From NCBI GenBank assembly GCA_026195905.1, contig JAPHRE010000016.1, positions 1 to 42,944 on the forward strand: a stretch of 42,944 nucleotides of DNA. Reading direction: 5' to 3'. Source of the stretch: Pseudopelagicola sp. (GTDB lineage Bacteria; Pseudomonadota; Alphaproteobacteria; Rhodobacterales; Rhodobacteraceae). The position numbers were made by a program, and so were the translations under genes. The stretch's first letter is position 1. Every line of letters begins with the position of its first letter. Below are positions 8,843 through 16,595 of this stretch, in pieces. The notes beneath the pieces are model-generated. The model had not been told where the DNA came from. It ran no database searches and saw only the letters and a program-made list of their open reading frames with translations.

Positions 8843-8910
8843 GGCGATACTCCGGCTCTGGCGGGGGCAGACTATCGGTTTACCTATGGGCGGCAAGGGC
8901 AAAACAGGGG

Positions 8911-8953
8911 TCTGTATCGCGTCTGTATCACGTCGGTATTGCGTCGGTGCGCC
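8911..8953. repeat. 11-bp direct repeats upstream of kynU
   Basis: Successive units TCTGTATCGCG (8911-8921), TCTGTATCACG (8922-8932) and TCGGTATTGCG (8933-8943), then a decayed fourth unit starting TCGGTGCGCC (8944). The period is exactly 11 bases, so 7-bp cores (CTGTATC, CTGTATC, CGGTATT) are separated by 4 bases. That is the geometry of PhoB/OmpR-family boxes. It sits 69-111 bases upstream of the kynU start codon. Confidence 0.55.
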
Positions 8954-8992
8954 AATGGGCGGGACGGCGTTTAGGAATGTGAAGAAAGCGTT

Positions 8993-9012
8993 GCGCCCGC
9001 CGAAGCGGGCGC
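8993..9012 (-). terminator. Hairpin after the SDR gene
   Basis: GCGCCCGC (8993-9000) pairs perfectly with GCGGGCGC (9005-9012). On the transcribed minus strand the loop is TTCG, the very stable C(UUCG)G tetraloop. It begins 6 bases after the SDR stop and is followed by a T-poor stretch (AACGCTTTCTTC), so it is an imperfect intrinsic terminator or an mRNA 3'-end stabiliser. Confidence 0.6.
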
Positions 9013-9018
9013 GGGGGC

Positions 9019-9774
9019 TTACATCTCGCCGCCGGAGATTTGGATGGTTTGGCCGCTCATGCTGCCGGAATGGGCACCGCAGAGGAATATCGCGGCTTCG
9101 GCCACTTCTTCGGAAGTGACGAGGCGGCCATGCGGGTTCACGCCGACCATCATGTGGCGGGCTTCTTCTTCGCTCACCCCGGCGCGTTTCGAGATACTTT
9201 CGACATTGCGCGAAATGATGTCGGTGTCGACATAGGCGGGGCAGAGCGAATTGAAGGTATAAGGCGTTTTTGCGTAATCCGCCGAAAGCGCCTTGATCAT
9301 GCCGTTGAGCGCGTGTTTCGAGGCCGAGTAGCAGGGCGCGCCTTTGAGGCCGCGCAGGCCTGCGACGGAGGAGACGCCGATGACGCGGCCCCAATCGGTC
9401 GTGATCATGGATTTGAGGCTTTCGCGGATGGTCAGGAAGGCGCCATCGACATTGATGCCCATCATGAAGCGCCATTCCTCGAGCGAGGATTTGTGCAGGG
9501 CGCGGCCTTCGGCCACCCCGGCATTGGCGACGCAGATTTGAATCGGGCCACGGGCCTCGACGGCGGCGGCGACGCCGGAGACGACCGAGTCCTCGTCCGC
9601 GACATCCATTTGCAGCGCAAAGAGACCGTTTCCGGCTTGGGCCTCAAGCACGTCAGCGCGCCGTCCTGTGATTGTCACATGTGCGCCTTCGGCGGCCAGC
9701 GCCTTGGCGATGGCGAGGCCGATTCCTGTGCCGCCGCCGGTAATCAGGGCGTGTTTGCCTTTGAGATGGTGCAT
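9019..9774 (-). CDS. SDR-family NAD(P)-dependent oxidoreductase
   Basis: 251 residues from the ATG at 9772-9774, with GGAGG just upstream. Classical short-chain dehydrogenase: cofactor motif TGGGTGIG at 12-19, NAG at 84-86, catalytic Ser at 135/136 (VSSVAG), Tyr149 and Lys153 (YSASK), and a C-terminal GQTIQISGGEM. The overall shape resembles 3-hydroxybutyrate or 3-hydroxyacyl-CoA dehydrogenases, but SDR sequence alone does not fix the substrate. It lies upstream of kynU on the same strand with a 176-base gap that contains a hairpin, so the two may be separate units. It is divergent from the MBL gene, and their shared intergenic region holds the ATTC-N8-GAAT palindrome. Confidence 0.88.
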   Translation of the reverse strand: MHHLKGKHALITGGGTGIGLAIAKALAAEGAHVTITGRRADVLEAQAGNGLFALQMDVADEDSVVSGVAAAVEARGPIQICVANAGVAEGRALHKSSLEEWRFMMGINVDGAFLTIRESLKSMITTDWGRVIGVSSVAGLRGLKGAPCYSASKHALNGMIKALSADYAKTPYTFNSLCPAYVDTDIISRNVESISKRAGVSEEEARHMMVGVNPHGRLVTSEEVAEAAIFLCGAHSGSMSGQTIQISGGEM

Positions 9775-9874
9775 GTGGTGTCCTCCTTATGATCGGGCCT
9801 TTTAATTTGGCCGTTGCTCTGACCTTAGCGGGGGGCGGTTGTGTGGCAAGGGAGGTCGTGCCGTCACTTAAAAC

Positions 9875-9892
9875 AATTCACATTTGTGAATT
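9875..9892. promoter_or_regulatory. Palindrome of ATTC-N8-GAAT form in the SDR/MBL divergent promoter
   Basis: AATTCACATTTGTGAATT has two perfect 8-bp arms around a TT centre. The core ATTC (9876-9879), 8 bases, GAAT (9888-9891) has the pattern I recall for the sulfide/persulfide-responsive ArsR-family repressor SqrR of Rhodobacter capsulatus (BigR-like). It lies 51 bases before the MBL start, and the following genes include a rhodanese, which fits sulfur control. No ArsR-family gene is in the window. Confidence 0.55.
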
Positions 9893-9942
9893 TGTTGGAT
9901 ATTCCTTCGGGTGGAGCTTGTGAAACCAAGGGAGGAGCGCAC

Positions 9943-10911
9943 ATGACCCGTTTTATTGGAGCCGTTACCGGGATGACATTCGCGGTTGGCGCGTTTGGCG
10001 CGGGGGCCGCCGCGGCGTTTGAGGATATTGCCGATCAATATCCGCAGTCAGAGTTATACGCCAAACCCTATGAGGTTATTCCTGGCGTCTATTCCGCCAT
10101 CGGGGCGACCGCGCCGCCGACCTATGAAAATTCGGGCCATAACAACAACCTGAGCTTTATCGTGACCGATGAGGGCGTGGTGGTTGTCAATGGCGGCGCG
10201 TCGGCGCGTTTGGCGCAGGCGTTGCATGAGGAAATCAAGGCGGTCACGGACCAGCCGGTCAAGCTCGTCATCAATGAGAACGGGCAGGGCCATGCGATGC
10301 TTGGCAATTCCTATTGGGCCGATCAGGGGGTTGATATCCTTGGCCATGTCGATGCGATTGAGGCGTTTACCTCGGAGGCGGATTTCATCCTACAGGGGAT
10401 GCAGCGCTATAACCGCGACAAGGCCGAAGGCACGCGCGCGGTGGCGCCGAACCTGAGCTTTGAGGACACATACGAGATCGAGATGGGCGGCGTGAGCATT
10501 CAGGCGCTGCACCTTGGTCCGGCGCATGATCCGGGCGATGTGCAGGTGTGGATTCCGCAGTGGGATCTCGTCATTGCCGGCGATATTGCGTTCCATGAAC
10601 GGATGCCGCCGATTTTCGAGGGGATCTGCACCTCGTGCTGGATCGAGACCTTTGAGGGGCCGTTTACCGATCTGGGCGCGACCTATGTCATTCCCGGCCA
10701 CGGCCATCCGACGAATATGGCGATGGTGACCAAGGAGACCGTCGGATATCTCAGCGATCTGCGCGACAAGATCGGCGCGCATATTGATGAGGGCGGCGAT
10801 CTTGCCGGTGCCTATTACGTCGATCAGGAAAAATGGAAATATCTCGACACGTTCGAAGAGCTTGCGACCAAGAACGCGGGCCGTGTTTTCGAAGAGATGG
10901 AATGGGAGTAA
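9943..10911 (+). CDS. Exported MBL-fold protein with degenerate metal motif
   Basis: 322 residues from the ATG at 9943, preceded by GGAGGAG at 9931-9937. The N-terminus (basic start, hydrophobic run, Ala-rich end near 25) looks like a Sec signal peptide, so the protein is probably periplasmic. The metallo-beta-lactamase fold pattern is clear: NNLSFIVTDEGVVVVNGG near 68-85, PAHDPGD with H195, IAGD with D214 and PGHGH with H253. However the hallmark HxHxDH is replaced by ENGQGH (112-117), keeping only the last His, and the usual Asp in the GVVVVD strand is Asn83. Zinc binding must therefore be altered or partial. Related SoxH-like and quinoprotein-associated MBL proteins are periplasmic and often tied to sulfur or alcohol oxidation. 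The rhodanese gene follows. Confidence 0.85.
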   Translation: MTRFIGAVTGMTFAVGAFGAGAAAAFEDIADQYPQSELYAKPYEVIPGVYSAIGATAPPTYENSGHNNNLSFIVTDEGVVVVNGGASARLAQALHEEIKAVTDQPVKLVINENGQGHAMLGNSYWADQGVDILGHVDAIEAFTSEADFILQGMQRYNRDKAEGTRAVAPNLSFEDTYEIEMGGVSIQALHLGPAHDPGDVQVWIPQWDLVIAGDIAFHERMPPIFEGICTSCWIETFEGPFTDLGATYVIPGHGHPTNMAMVTKETVGYLSDLRDKIGAHIDEGGDLAGAYYVDQEKWKYLDTFEELATKNAGRVFEEMEWE

Positions 10912-10935
10912 CCCCCCAAAATACCCTCGGGGGGG
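10912..10935. repeat. Shortened inverted copy of the intergenic repeat, within a C6/G7 hairpin
   Basis: CCCCCC (10912-10917) faces GGGGGGG (10929-10935) directly after the MBL stop. The bases 10918-10933 (AAAATACCCTCGGGGG) are the reverse complement of the CCCCCGAGGGTATTTT half of the repeat seen at 6335 and 39873. The GCCAAGATGAAG half is missing. Confidence 0.45.
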
Positions 10936-10940
10936 CATGC

Positions 10941-10983
10941 AAGGGCCGGAAATTTGTGACATATCGTCCCTTTCCCGGCCTTT
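10941..10983 (+). other. Long-loop stem between the MBL and rhodanese genes
   Basis: AAGGGCCGG (10941-10949) pairs with CCGGCCTTT (10975-10983), with one G-T wobble, around a 25-base loop, 49 bases before the rhodanese start. It could be a processing site, a weak terminator or a leader element. There is no T-run after it. Confidence 0.4.
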
Positions 10984-11032
10984 CGCGACATGACGCGTTG
11001 CGCGTTGGGGCTGCTGCTGTAAAGGAATGTCC

Positions 11033-11452
11033 ATGAAACAAGTTTTTGCCATTCTGGTTGCGGGCTGTCTTGCTCTGCCTGTCTTTGCGGACGAGGACGC
11101 CGTGGCCGAGGCGATCACCGATTACATGGGTTTTGCCACCTATGAGGCGGGCATCATTCTTCCGGCGCAGCTTGACCGGGATGTGTTCGAGGCGGCGGTT
11201 TTCGTTGATACGCGCGATCGCGAACAGTTCGAGGCGGGCCATATTCCCGGTGCGGTCCATATTGAATGGCGCGAAGTGCCGGTGCGGATTGCGGGCTTGC
11301 CCGAGAGCGGGCTTGTGGTGCTTTATTGCAATACCGGGTCTTTGTCGGCGCAGGCGACCTTTGCCGCGCGTCTGATGGGGCGCGAGAATGTGGTGGTGTT
11401 GCAGAGCGGGATCACCGGATGGCGCGAGACAGCGGCGTATAAACCTGAGTAA
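11033..11452 (+). CDS. Exported single-domain rhodanese
   Basis: 139 residues from the ATG at 11033. An ATG two codons earlier (11027) abuts the AAAGGA ribosome site, so the second ATG has the better spacing. The N-terminus MKQVFAILVAGCLALPVFA is a Sec signal peptide with an AxA-like cleavage site, which puts the domain in the periplasm. Rhodanese features: VFVDTRDREQFEAGHIPGA near 57-74 and the active loop CNTGSLS with Cys99. Rhodaneses carry sulfane sulfur as a Cys persulfide and pass it to thiophilic acceptors. Its position after an MBL protein behind a SqrR-like site suggests periplasmic sulfide or persulfide handling, by inference. It is followed 14 bases later by the methyltransferase-like gene. 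Confidence 0.9.
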   Translation: MKQVFAILVAGCLALPVFADEDAVAEAITDYMGFATYEAGIILPAQLDRDVFEAAVFVDTRDREQFEAGHIPGAVHIEWREVPVRIAGLPESGLVVLYCNTGSLSAQATFAARLMGRENVVVLQSGITGWRETAAYKPE

Positions 11453-11466
11453 AGTGACGGGTCTGA

Positions 11467-11919
11467 ATGAAGAACTGGATTGATATTCCACCGATGTGGC
11501 TCTTGGCTGCCTTGGTGTTGGCCTGGGCGCAGGCGACCTATTATCCGCTGGGGTTGTCCTTTGGCGGGGCGTGGGCCGATTTTGTCGGTGGCCTGCTTAC
11601 CGGGGGCGGGGTCGTGCTTATGCTCTTGGCCTTTTATGAGATGCGTCGGATGAAAACGACGCTGATCCCGCATCGTGACGCCGAACGGCTTGTCACCAGC
11701 GGGATTTATAGCCGCACGCGCAATCCGATCTATGTCGGGGACACGCTCTTTCTTGCGGGGCTGATCCTGAATATGGATGCGGTGCTTTCGCTGCCGCTCA
11801 TCCCGATCTTTGTTTGGGTCATCGAGCGGCGTTTCATCATCCCGGAAGAGAACCGGCTGCGGCGCAAATTCCGCGCTGATTTTTTCCGCTACACGCAGAA
11901 AACAAGGCGTTGGGTCTGA
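11467..11919 (+). CDS. ICMT/PEMT-like integral membrane methyltransferase
   Basis: 150 residues from the ATG at 11467. Three to four membrane helices are visible (about 10-27, 35-56 and 95-122). The family signature is present: GIYSRTRNPIYVGDTLFLAG near 79-98 (the G-x-Y-x-x-x-R-x-P-x-Y element) and the C-terminal EENRLRRKFRADFFRY then RRW. Such proteins (isoprenylcysteine carboxyl methyltransferase-like) use S-adenosylmethionine at the membrane. In bacteria the acceptor is mostly unknown, and some methylate lipids or thiols. It lies in the same direction and 14 bases after the rhodanese, so it is probably the third gene of that operon. A thiol or sulfur acceptor would fit but is speculation. 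Confidence 0.82.
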   Translation: MKNWIDIPPMWLLAALVLAWAQATYYPLGLSFGGAWADFVGGLLTGGGVVLMLLAFYEMRRMKTTLIPHRDAERLVTSGIYSRTRNPIYVGDTLFLAGLILNMDAVLSLPLIPIFVWVIERRFIIPEENRLRRKFRADFFRYTQKTRRWV

Positions 11920-12058
11920 TGACGTAACGACGAAAAAAGGCCCGGATGGTGTAGTTTGCTTGTGCAGCATTCGTGGTCACGTTAGAACAATCCGCAACCG
12001 CAACAGGGTTTGCGTGAAATAAAATTTCGAGCTCTTTGACCGAAGGGGGACTGAAAAC

Positions 12059-13633
12059 GTGAAGATCGGGACACCAAAAGAGGTGTTTGACGGAGAGAAC
12101 CGCGTCGCGATGACGCCGGATTCCGCCAAGCAACTACAGAAACTAGGCTATGAGTGCGCCATCGAGAGCGGCGCAGGCGTAAAGGCAGGTTTCGCGGACG
12201 CAGATTATGAGGCTGCGGGCGTGGAGATCGTCAAAACGGCGGCCGCACTCTGGAAAGAGGCAGATGTCATCGCCAAGGTGCGTCAGCCCAATGAGACGGA
12301 ACTCAAACGTCTCAACAAGAACAAGACCTTGATTTCGTTCTTTAATCCGGGCGGAAACGAGGAAGGCCTTGAGCTTGCCAAATCCAAGGGCGCCAATGTT
12401 ATAGCGATGGAAATGGTGCCGCGCATCAGCCGCGCGCAGAAGATGGACGCGCTGTCGTCGATGGCCAATATCGCGGGCTATCGCGCCGTCATCGAAGCGG
12501 GCAACAACTTTGGCCGCTTCTTTACCGGCCAGATTACGGCGGCGGGCAAGGTGCCCCCGGCGAAGGTTCTTGTCGTGGGGGCCGGGGTTGCCGGTCTTGC
12601 GGCAATCGGCACCTCGACCAGCCTTGGCGCGATCACGCTGGCGTTCGATGTGCGCCCGGAAGTGGCCGAACAGGTCGAATCGATGGGCGCGGAATTCGTC
12701 TATCTCGACTTTGAAGAGGACACGGCGGACGGATCGTCGACCGGCGGCTATGCCTCGGTGCAGTCCGATGAGTTCCGTGAGGCCCAGCTTGCCAAGTTCC
12801 GCGAACTTGCGCCGGACGTTGATATTGTCATCACCACGGCCCTCATCCCCAACCGCGAAGCGCCAGAGCTTTGGACCAAGGATATGGTCGACGCGATGAA
12901 GCCGGGGTCGGTCATTGTTGACCTTGCCGCGGAAAAGGGCGGCAACTGTAAGTTGACCGTGCCGGACGAGAAGATCGTGACCGACAATGGCGTGACCATC
13001 ATCGGCTACACGGATTTCCCGAGCCGCATGGCAGCGCAGGCCTCGACGCTTTATGCCACAAACATCCGCCACATGATGACCGACCTGACCCCGGAAAAAG
13101 ACGGTCAGATCGTGCATGACATGGAAGATGACGTGATCCGCGGCGCGACCGTGACGCATCAGGGAGAGATCACCTTCCCGCCGCCGCCGCCGAAGGTTCA
13201 GGCCATCGCCGCGCAGCCAAAGAAGGAAGCGCCCAAAGAGCTTACACCGGAAGAAAAACGCGCCGCAGAAACGGCCGCGTTCAAGGCCCAGACCAAACAG
13301 CAGGTGACCCTGTTGGCGGTCGGTGCTGCGCTTCTTCTTGGGGTCGGTCTTGTCGCCCCGGCCAGCTTTATGCAGCATTTTATCGTGTTTGTTCTGGCCG
13401 TGTTCGTCGGCTTCCAGGTGATCTGGGGCGTGAGCCACAGCTTGCACACCCCGCTCATGGCTGTGACCAACGCCATCTCGTCGATCATCATCCTTGGTGC
13501 CCTGATGCAAATCGGATCGGGTTCCTTCCTGGTGATCCTCCTCGCCGCGCTTTCCGTCTTTATGGCCGGGATCAATATCTTTGGCGGCTTCCTCGTGACA
13601 CGGCGCATGCTCGCCATGTTCCAGAAATCGTAA
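12059..13633 (+). CDS. pntA: NAD(P) transhydrogenase subunit alpha
   Basis: 524 residues from the GTG at 12059 (read as [20 protein letters not shown]), with GAAGGGGGA upstream at 12042-12050. The N-terminal NAD(H)-binding dI domain spans about 1-375 and carries [14 protein letters not shown] (the RQD loop, about 121-134) and [14 protein letters not shown] for NAD. A Lys/Glu/Ala/Pro-rich linker (about 375-410) leads to a C-terminal membrane part of four predicted helices. This is the one-piece E. coli-type PntA (510 residues), not the split PntAA/PntAB form. With PntB it forms the proton-pumping transhydrogenase in the inner membrane that makes NADPH from NADH. pntB follows after 14 bases. 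The 139-base upstream gap should hold the promoter. Confidence 0.97.
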   Translation: MKIGTPKEVFDGENRVAMTPDSAKQLQKLGYECAIESGAGVKAGFADADYEAAGVEIVKTAAALWKEADVIAKVRQPNETELKRLNKNKTLISFFNPGGNEEGLELAKSKGANVIAMEMVPRISRAQKMDALSSMANIAGYRAVIEAGNNFGRFFTGQITAAGKVPPAKVLVVGAGVAGLAAIGTSTSLGAITLAFDVRPEVAEQVESMGAEFVYLDFEEDTADGSSTGGYASVQSDEFREAQLAKFRELAPDVDIVITTALIPNREAPELWTKDMVDAMKPGSVIVDLAAEKGGNCKLTVPDEKIVTDNGVTIIGYTDFPSRMAAQASTLYATNIRHMMTDLTPEKDGQIVHDMEDDVIRGATVTHQGEITFPPPPPKVQAIAAQPKKEAPKELTPEEKRAAETAAFKAQTKQQVTLLAVGAALLLGVGLVAPASFMQHFIVFVLAVFVGFQVIWGVSHSLHTPLMAVTNAISSIIILGALMQIGSGSFLVILLAALSVFMAGINIFGGFLVTRRMLAMFQKS

Positions 13634-13647
13634 GGAGTTAGAGGACA

Positions 13648-15081
13648 ATGGAATTCGGATTTACAACGGCCGCCTATGTGGTTGCGGCTGTCCTCTTCAT
13701 CCTGTCGCTCGGGGGACTCTCGGGGCAGGAAAGCGCAAAACGCGCGGTATGGTATGGGATCGTCGGCATGGGCCTTGCGGTCTTTGCGACGCTGATCGGC
13801 CCCGGTTCGGGCCTGTGGCTCTTGTCGGTCGTGTTGATCGCGGCGGGCGGCACCATTGGCTATTACGTGGCGCAAAAGGTGCAGATGACCGAGATGCCGC
13901 AGCTTGTGGCCGCGATGCATTCGCTTGTGGGTCTGGCGGCGGTGTTCGTCGGCTATAACGCGCATTTCGAGCTTGGCAATGTCATGGCGATGGACCAAGC
14001 CGCGCGCGAGGGTCTTGAAGGCTTTGCCGCGCTTCTGGCGCATAAGTCGTCGGTTGAGGTCAACATCCTCAAGGTCGAGCTTGCGCTTGGTGTCTGGATC
14101 GGTGCCGTGACCTTCACCGGGTCGGTGATTGCCTATGGCAAGCTGGCGGGCAAGGTGTCGTCGGCGGCGACCAAGCTACCGGGCGGTCACGCGCTGAATG
14201 CGGGCGCGGCGATTATTTCGCTGCTCTGCCTGATCTGGTATTTCTCGTCGGGCGGGTTCCTGCCGCTTTTGATCCTGACGTTGATGGCGCTGTTTATTGG
14301 CTATCATCTGATTATGGGGATCGGTGGCGCGGATATGCCGGTTGTTGTGTCGATGCTCAACTCCTACTCGGGCTGGGCTGCGGCGGCGATTGGTTTCTCG
14401 CTTGGCAACGATCTTCTGATCGTGGTTGGCGCGCTTGTCGGCTCGTCGGGGGCGATCCTGTCTTACATCATGTGTAAGGCGATGAACCGCTCCTTCATCA
14501 GCGTGATCCTCGGCGGCTTTGGCGGCACGGCGGGTCCGGCGATGGAAGTCGAGGGCGAGCAGGTGGCGATTGATGCCGAAGGCGTGGCGCAGGCGCTTGA
14601 TGAGGCCGACTCGATCATCATCATTCCGGGCTATGGCATGGCCGTGGCACAGGCGCAGCAGTCGGTGTCCGAGCTGACCAAACGTCTGCGGGCGCAGGGC
14701 AAAGAGGTCCGTTTCGCGATCCACCCGGTTGCGGGGCGTCTGCCGGGGCACATGAACGTACTTCTCGCCGAAGCCAAGGTGCCTTATGACATCGTGATGG
14801 AAATGGACGAGATCAACGACGACTTCCCGGAGACGGATGTGGCCATCGTGATCGGCTCCAACGACATCGTGAACCCGGCGGCACAGGAAGATCCCAATTC
14901 GCCCATCGCGGGGATGCCGGTTCTGGAGTGCTGGAAAGCCAAGCAGGTCTTTGTCTCGAAGCGGGGCCAGGGCACGGGCTATTCGGGGATCGAGAACCCG
15001 CTGTTCTTCAAGGAGAACACGCGCATGTTCTATGGCGATGCGAAACAATCTCTTGATACCCTGCTGACGCTGATCAAGTAA
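13648..15081 (+). CDS. pntB: NAD(P) transhydrogenase subunit beta
   Basis: 477 residues from the ATG at 13648, with AAGGAG at 13632-13637. The first about 260 residues hold the multiple membrane helices of dII with the proton path. The C-terminal dIII binds NADP(H): [10 protein letters not shown] near 328-337, [29 protein letters not shown] and [14 protein letters not shown]. coli has KRSMNTGYAG where this protein has [10 protein letters not shown], a modest variation in the NADP loop. The length is close to E. coli PntB (462). It works with PntA in the inner membrane. A clear intrinsic terminator follows 23 bases after the stop, which closes the pntAB operon. Confidence 0.97.
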   Translation: MEFGFTTAAYVVAAVLFILSLGGLSGQESAKRAVWYGIVGMGLAVFATLIGPGSGLWLLSVVLIAAGGTIGYYVAQKVQMTEMPQLVAAMHSLVGLAAVFVGYNAHFELGNVMAMDQAAREGLEGFAALLAHKSSVEVNILKVELALGVWIGAVTFTGSVIAYGKLAGKVSSAATKLPGGHALNAGAAIISLLCLIWYFSSGGFLPLLILTLMALFIGYHLIMGIGGADMPVVVSMLNSYSGWAAAAIGFSLGNDLLIVVGALVGSSGAILSYIMCKAMNRSFISVILGGFGGTAGPAMEVEGEQVAIDAEGVAQALDEADSIIIIPGYGMAVAQAQQSVSELTKRLRAQGKEVRFAIHPVAGRLPGHMNVLLAEAKVPYDIVMEMDEINDDFPETDVAIVIGSNDIVNPAAQEDPNSPIAGMPVLECWKAKQVFVSKRGQGTGYSGIENPLFFKENTRMFYGDAKQSLDTLLTLIK

Positions 15082-15104
15082 TCTTTGTCAGATGCGAATG
15101 AGAG

Positions 15105-15134
15105 AGGCACCCTTTGGGGTGCCTTTTTCGTTTT
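15105..15134 (+). terminator. Intrinsic terminator of pntAB
   Basis: AGGCACCC (15105-15112) pairs with GGGTGCCT (15117-15124) around a TTTG loop, followed by TTTTTCGTTTT. This is a textbook rho-independent terminator and the best one in the window. Confidence 0.9.
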
Positions 15135-15170
15135 GGCGGCGGTTGTATACCATTGTATTCCGCTAACACA

Positions 15171-15198
15171 TTGAAATAACTCATTTCTTTACTTTATC
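15171..15198 (+). promoter_or_regulatory. Candidate sigma-70 promoter for the DUF3422 gene
   Basis: TTGAAA (15171-15176), a 16-base gap, then TTTATC (15193-15198), within an AT-rich stretch that stands out from its GC-rich surroundings. It lies 43 bases before the ATG at 15241. The match is reasonable but by eye only. Confidence 0.35.
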
Positions 15199-15240
15199 GC
15201 AAAAACGCGTAGGTTGGCAGCAAGTTCAGGAGCCGCGCCC

Positions 15241-16521
15241 ATGCCGCCAATCGAAGATCATCCGCTGCGCTATACGTTGACCAACGAGCTTCATGCGCGT
15301 CCGTTTCCCTCGCTTGAGGTGCCGTGCACGGCGGTGTTCCTTGCGATCAAACAGCCGCAGGACGCGGTTGGGCGGGATCGGGCCAAGGATCTTGCGCATC
15401 TGTGTGCGTTGCTTGACCGGCATGGCGCGGCACATCCCCAGCCGGGGGCGACGCATTATTCGGGCAAGATCGGGCGGCATTTGCTCAAGTGGGAGCAACA
15501 CACGGAGTTTGTCACCTACACGGTTTTTACCAGCGGCCTGAGTGTGCGGGCCTTTGATCCGGCGGAGTTCGAGGTTTTCCCCGAAGATTGGTTGGCGGAC
15601 GCGCCGGGGGTGCGGGTCACGTCGGCGCTTGTGCGGATCAGCGAAACCCCGGCCCGCGAGGTTTTGCGCGACAACCTGAGCGATTGGTTTGTGCCCGAAA
15701 GCCTTGCGGCGTCGGCGGTGCTTGATGGGGCGGCGGTGATTGCGACGGATTTCCGCATCAACCCGGCCGGGCATATGCGTATGGCGGTCTTTGTCGAGCC
15801 GGGGACGGGATCGCGGCGCGTGGGGCGGATCGTGCAGCGGCTCTGTGAGATCGAGACCTACAAGAGCCTGTCGATGCTCGGGTTTAGCCGCGCGCGGCGC
15901 ATGTCGGCGGGGTTGGGAGCGCAGGATACCAGCCTGACGCAGCTTATGGGCAATATCCGCAAGGAGGACGAAGCCCCGGAAGAGACGCTCGACAAGTTGT
16001 TGCAGGTCTCGGCGGAGTTGGAAAACATGATTGCGGAAAGCGCGTTCCGGTTTGGGGCGACGGGGGCGTATGAGGCGATCGTGCATCAGCGCATCGAGGT
16101 CATGCGTGAAGAGCGTGTGGACGGGCGGCAGACGTTTCGCGAGTTCATGATGCGGCGCTATGATCCGGCGATGCGCACGGTGACATCGACGCAAAAGCGG
16201 CTGCATGAGTTGTCGGAACGGGCGGCGCGGGCCGGGGATTTGTTGCGCACCAAGGTCGATGTGGCGCGGTCGGCGCAGAACCAGGCCTTGCTTGAGAGTA
16301 TGGACCGGCGTGCGGACCTTGCCTTGCGGTTGCAGGAAACGGTCGAGGGGCTATCGGTTGTCGCGATCAGCTATTACGCGTTGTCGCTGGCGGCCTATCT
16401 GGCCTATCCGGTGGCGGGTTGGGTTGGTCTGAGCAAGGGCGAGTTGACGGCGCTCTTGGTGCTGCCGGTGGTGTTGGCGGTTTGGGGCATGGTGCGCCGG
16501 ATCAGGCGCAAGATGCATTGA
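15241..16521 (+). CDS. DUF3422 family membrane protein
   Basis: 426 residues from the ATG at 15241, which has AGGAG at 15228-15232; a TTG 27 bases earlier lacks one. The N-terminus has the family's HPLRYTLTNELHARPFPSL. The central region contains long charged helices (about 240-370, EDEAPEETLDKLLQVSAELENM onwards) likely to form coiled coil. Two hydrophobic segments near the C-terminus (about 380-398 and 404-420) anchor the protein in the membrane with a basic tail. The architecture, a soluble domain followed by coiled coil and a C-terminal membrane hairpin, recalls CorA-type proteins, but no GxN motif is present. The function is unknown. It stands alone between the pntAB terminator and a convergent transporter. 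Confidence 0.85.
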   Translation: MPPIEDHPLRYTLTNELHARPFPSLEVPCTAVFLAIKQPQDAVGRDRAKDLAHLCALLDRHGAAHPQPGATHYSGKIGRHLLKWEQHTEFVTYTVFTSGLSVRAFDPAEFEVFPEDWLADAPGVRVTSALVRISETPAREVLRDNLSDWFVPESLAASAVLDGAAVIATDFRINPAGHMRMAVFVEPGTGSRRVGRIVQRLCEIETYKSLSMLGFSRARRMSAGLGAQDTSLTQLMGNIRKEDEAPEETLDKLLQVSAELENMIAESAFRFGATGAYEAIVHQRIEVMREERVDGRQTFREFMMRRYDPAMRTVTSTQKRLHELSERAARAGDLLRTKVDVARSAQNQALLESMDRRADLALRLQETVEGLSVVAISYYALSLAAYLAYPVAGWVGLSKGELTALLVLPVVLAVWGMVRRIRRKMH

Positions 16522-16573
16522 GCACCTGATCCGGGGTGGTTTGGCAAAATCTTCTTGGGGATATTGTAGGGGC

Positions 16574-16593
16574 AGATTTTTCCAGAAAAATCT
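16574..16593. terminator. Bidirectional hairpin between DUF3422 and the YeeE transporter
   Basis: AGATTTTT (16574-16581) and AAAAATCT (16586-16593) are perfect complements around a CCAG loop, two bases from the transporter stop. Being A/T-rich on both sides and between convergent genes, it can end transcripts from either direction. Confidence 0.55.
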
Positions 16594-16595
16594 CG

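Noticed and set aside
8911-8953. CRISPR array or iteron origin for the 11-bp repeats
   Set aside because: The units are too short and contiguous for CRISPR. There is no rep gene or AT-rich melting region, and the setting is a promoter.
8117-8974. Plus-strand open frame of 285 codons opposite kynU
   Set aside because: It is the complement of a gene with clear PLP motifs. Long opposite frames are common with this codon usage. It has no recognisable domain.
9876-9891. CRP/FNR-type site reading of the palindrome before the MBL gene
   Set aside because: CRP sites read TGTGA-N6-TCACA and FNR sites TTGAT-N4-ATCAA. Here the halves are in the opposite order (TCACA then TGTGA), so the ATTC-N8-GAAT reading fits better.
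12143-13648. Minus-strand open frame of 501 codons opposite pntA
   Set aside because: It is the shadow of pntA. It is rich in His and Arg, as expected from antisense reading, with no motif.
16537-16566. Fourth copy of the GCCAAGATGAAG repeat after the DUF3422 gene
   Set aside because: The bases TTGGCAAAAT and GGGGATATT are reminiscent of the inverted motif, but order and spacing differ, so I do not count it.
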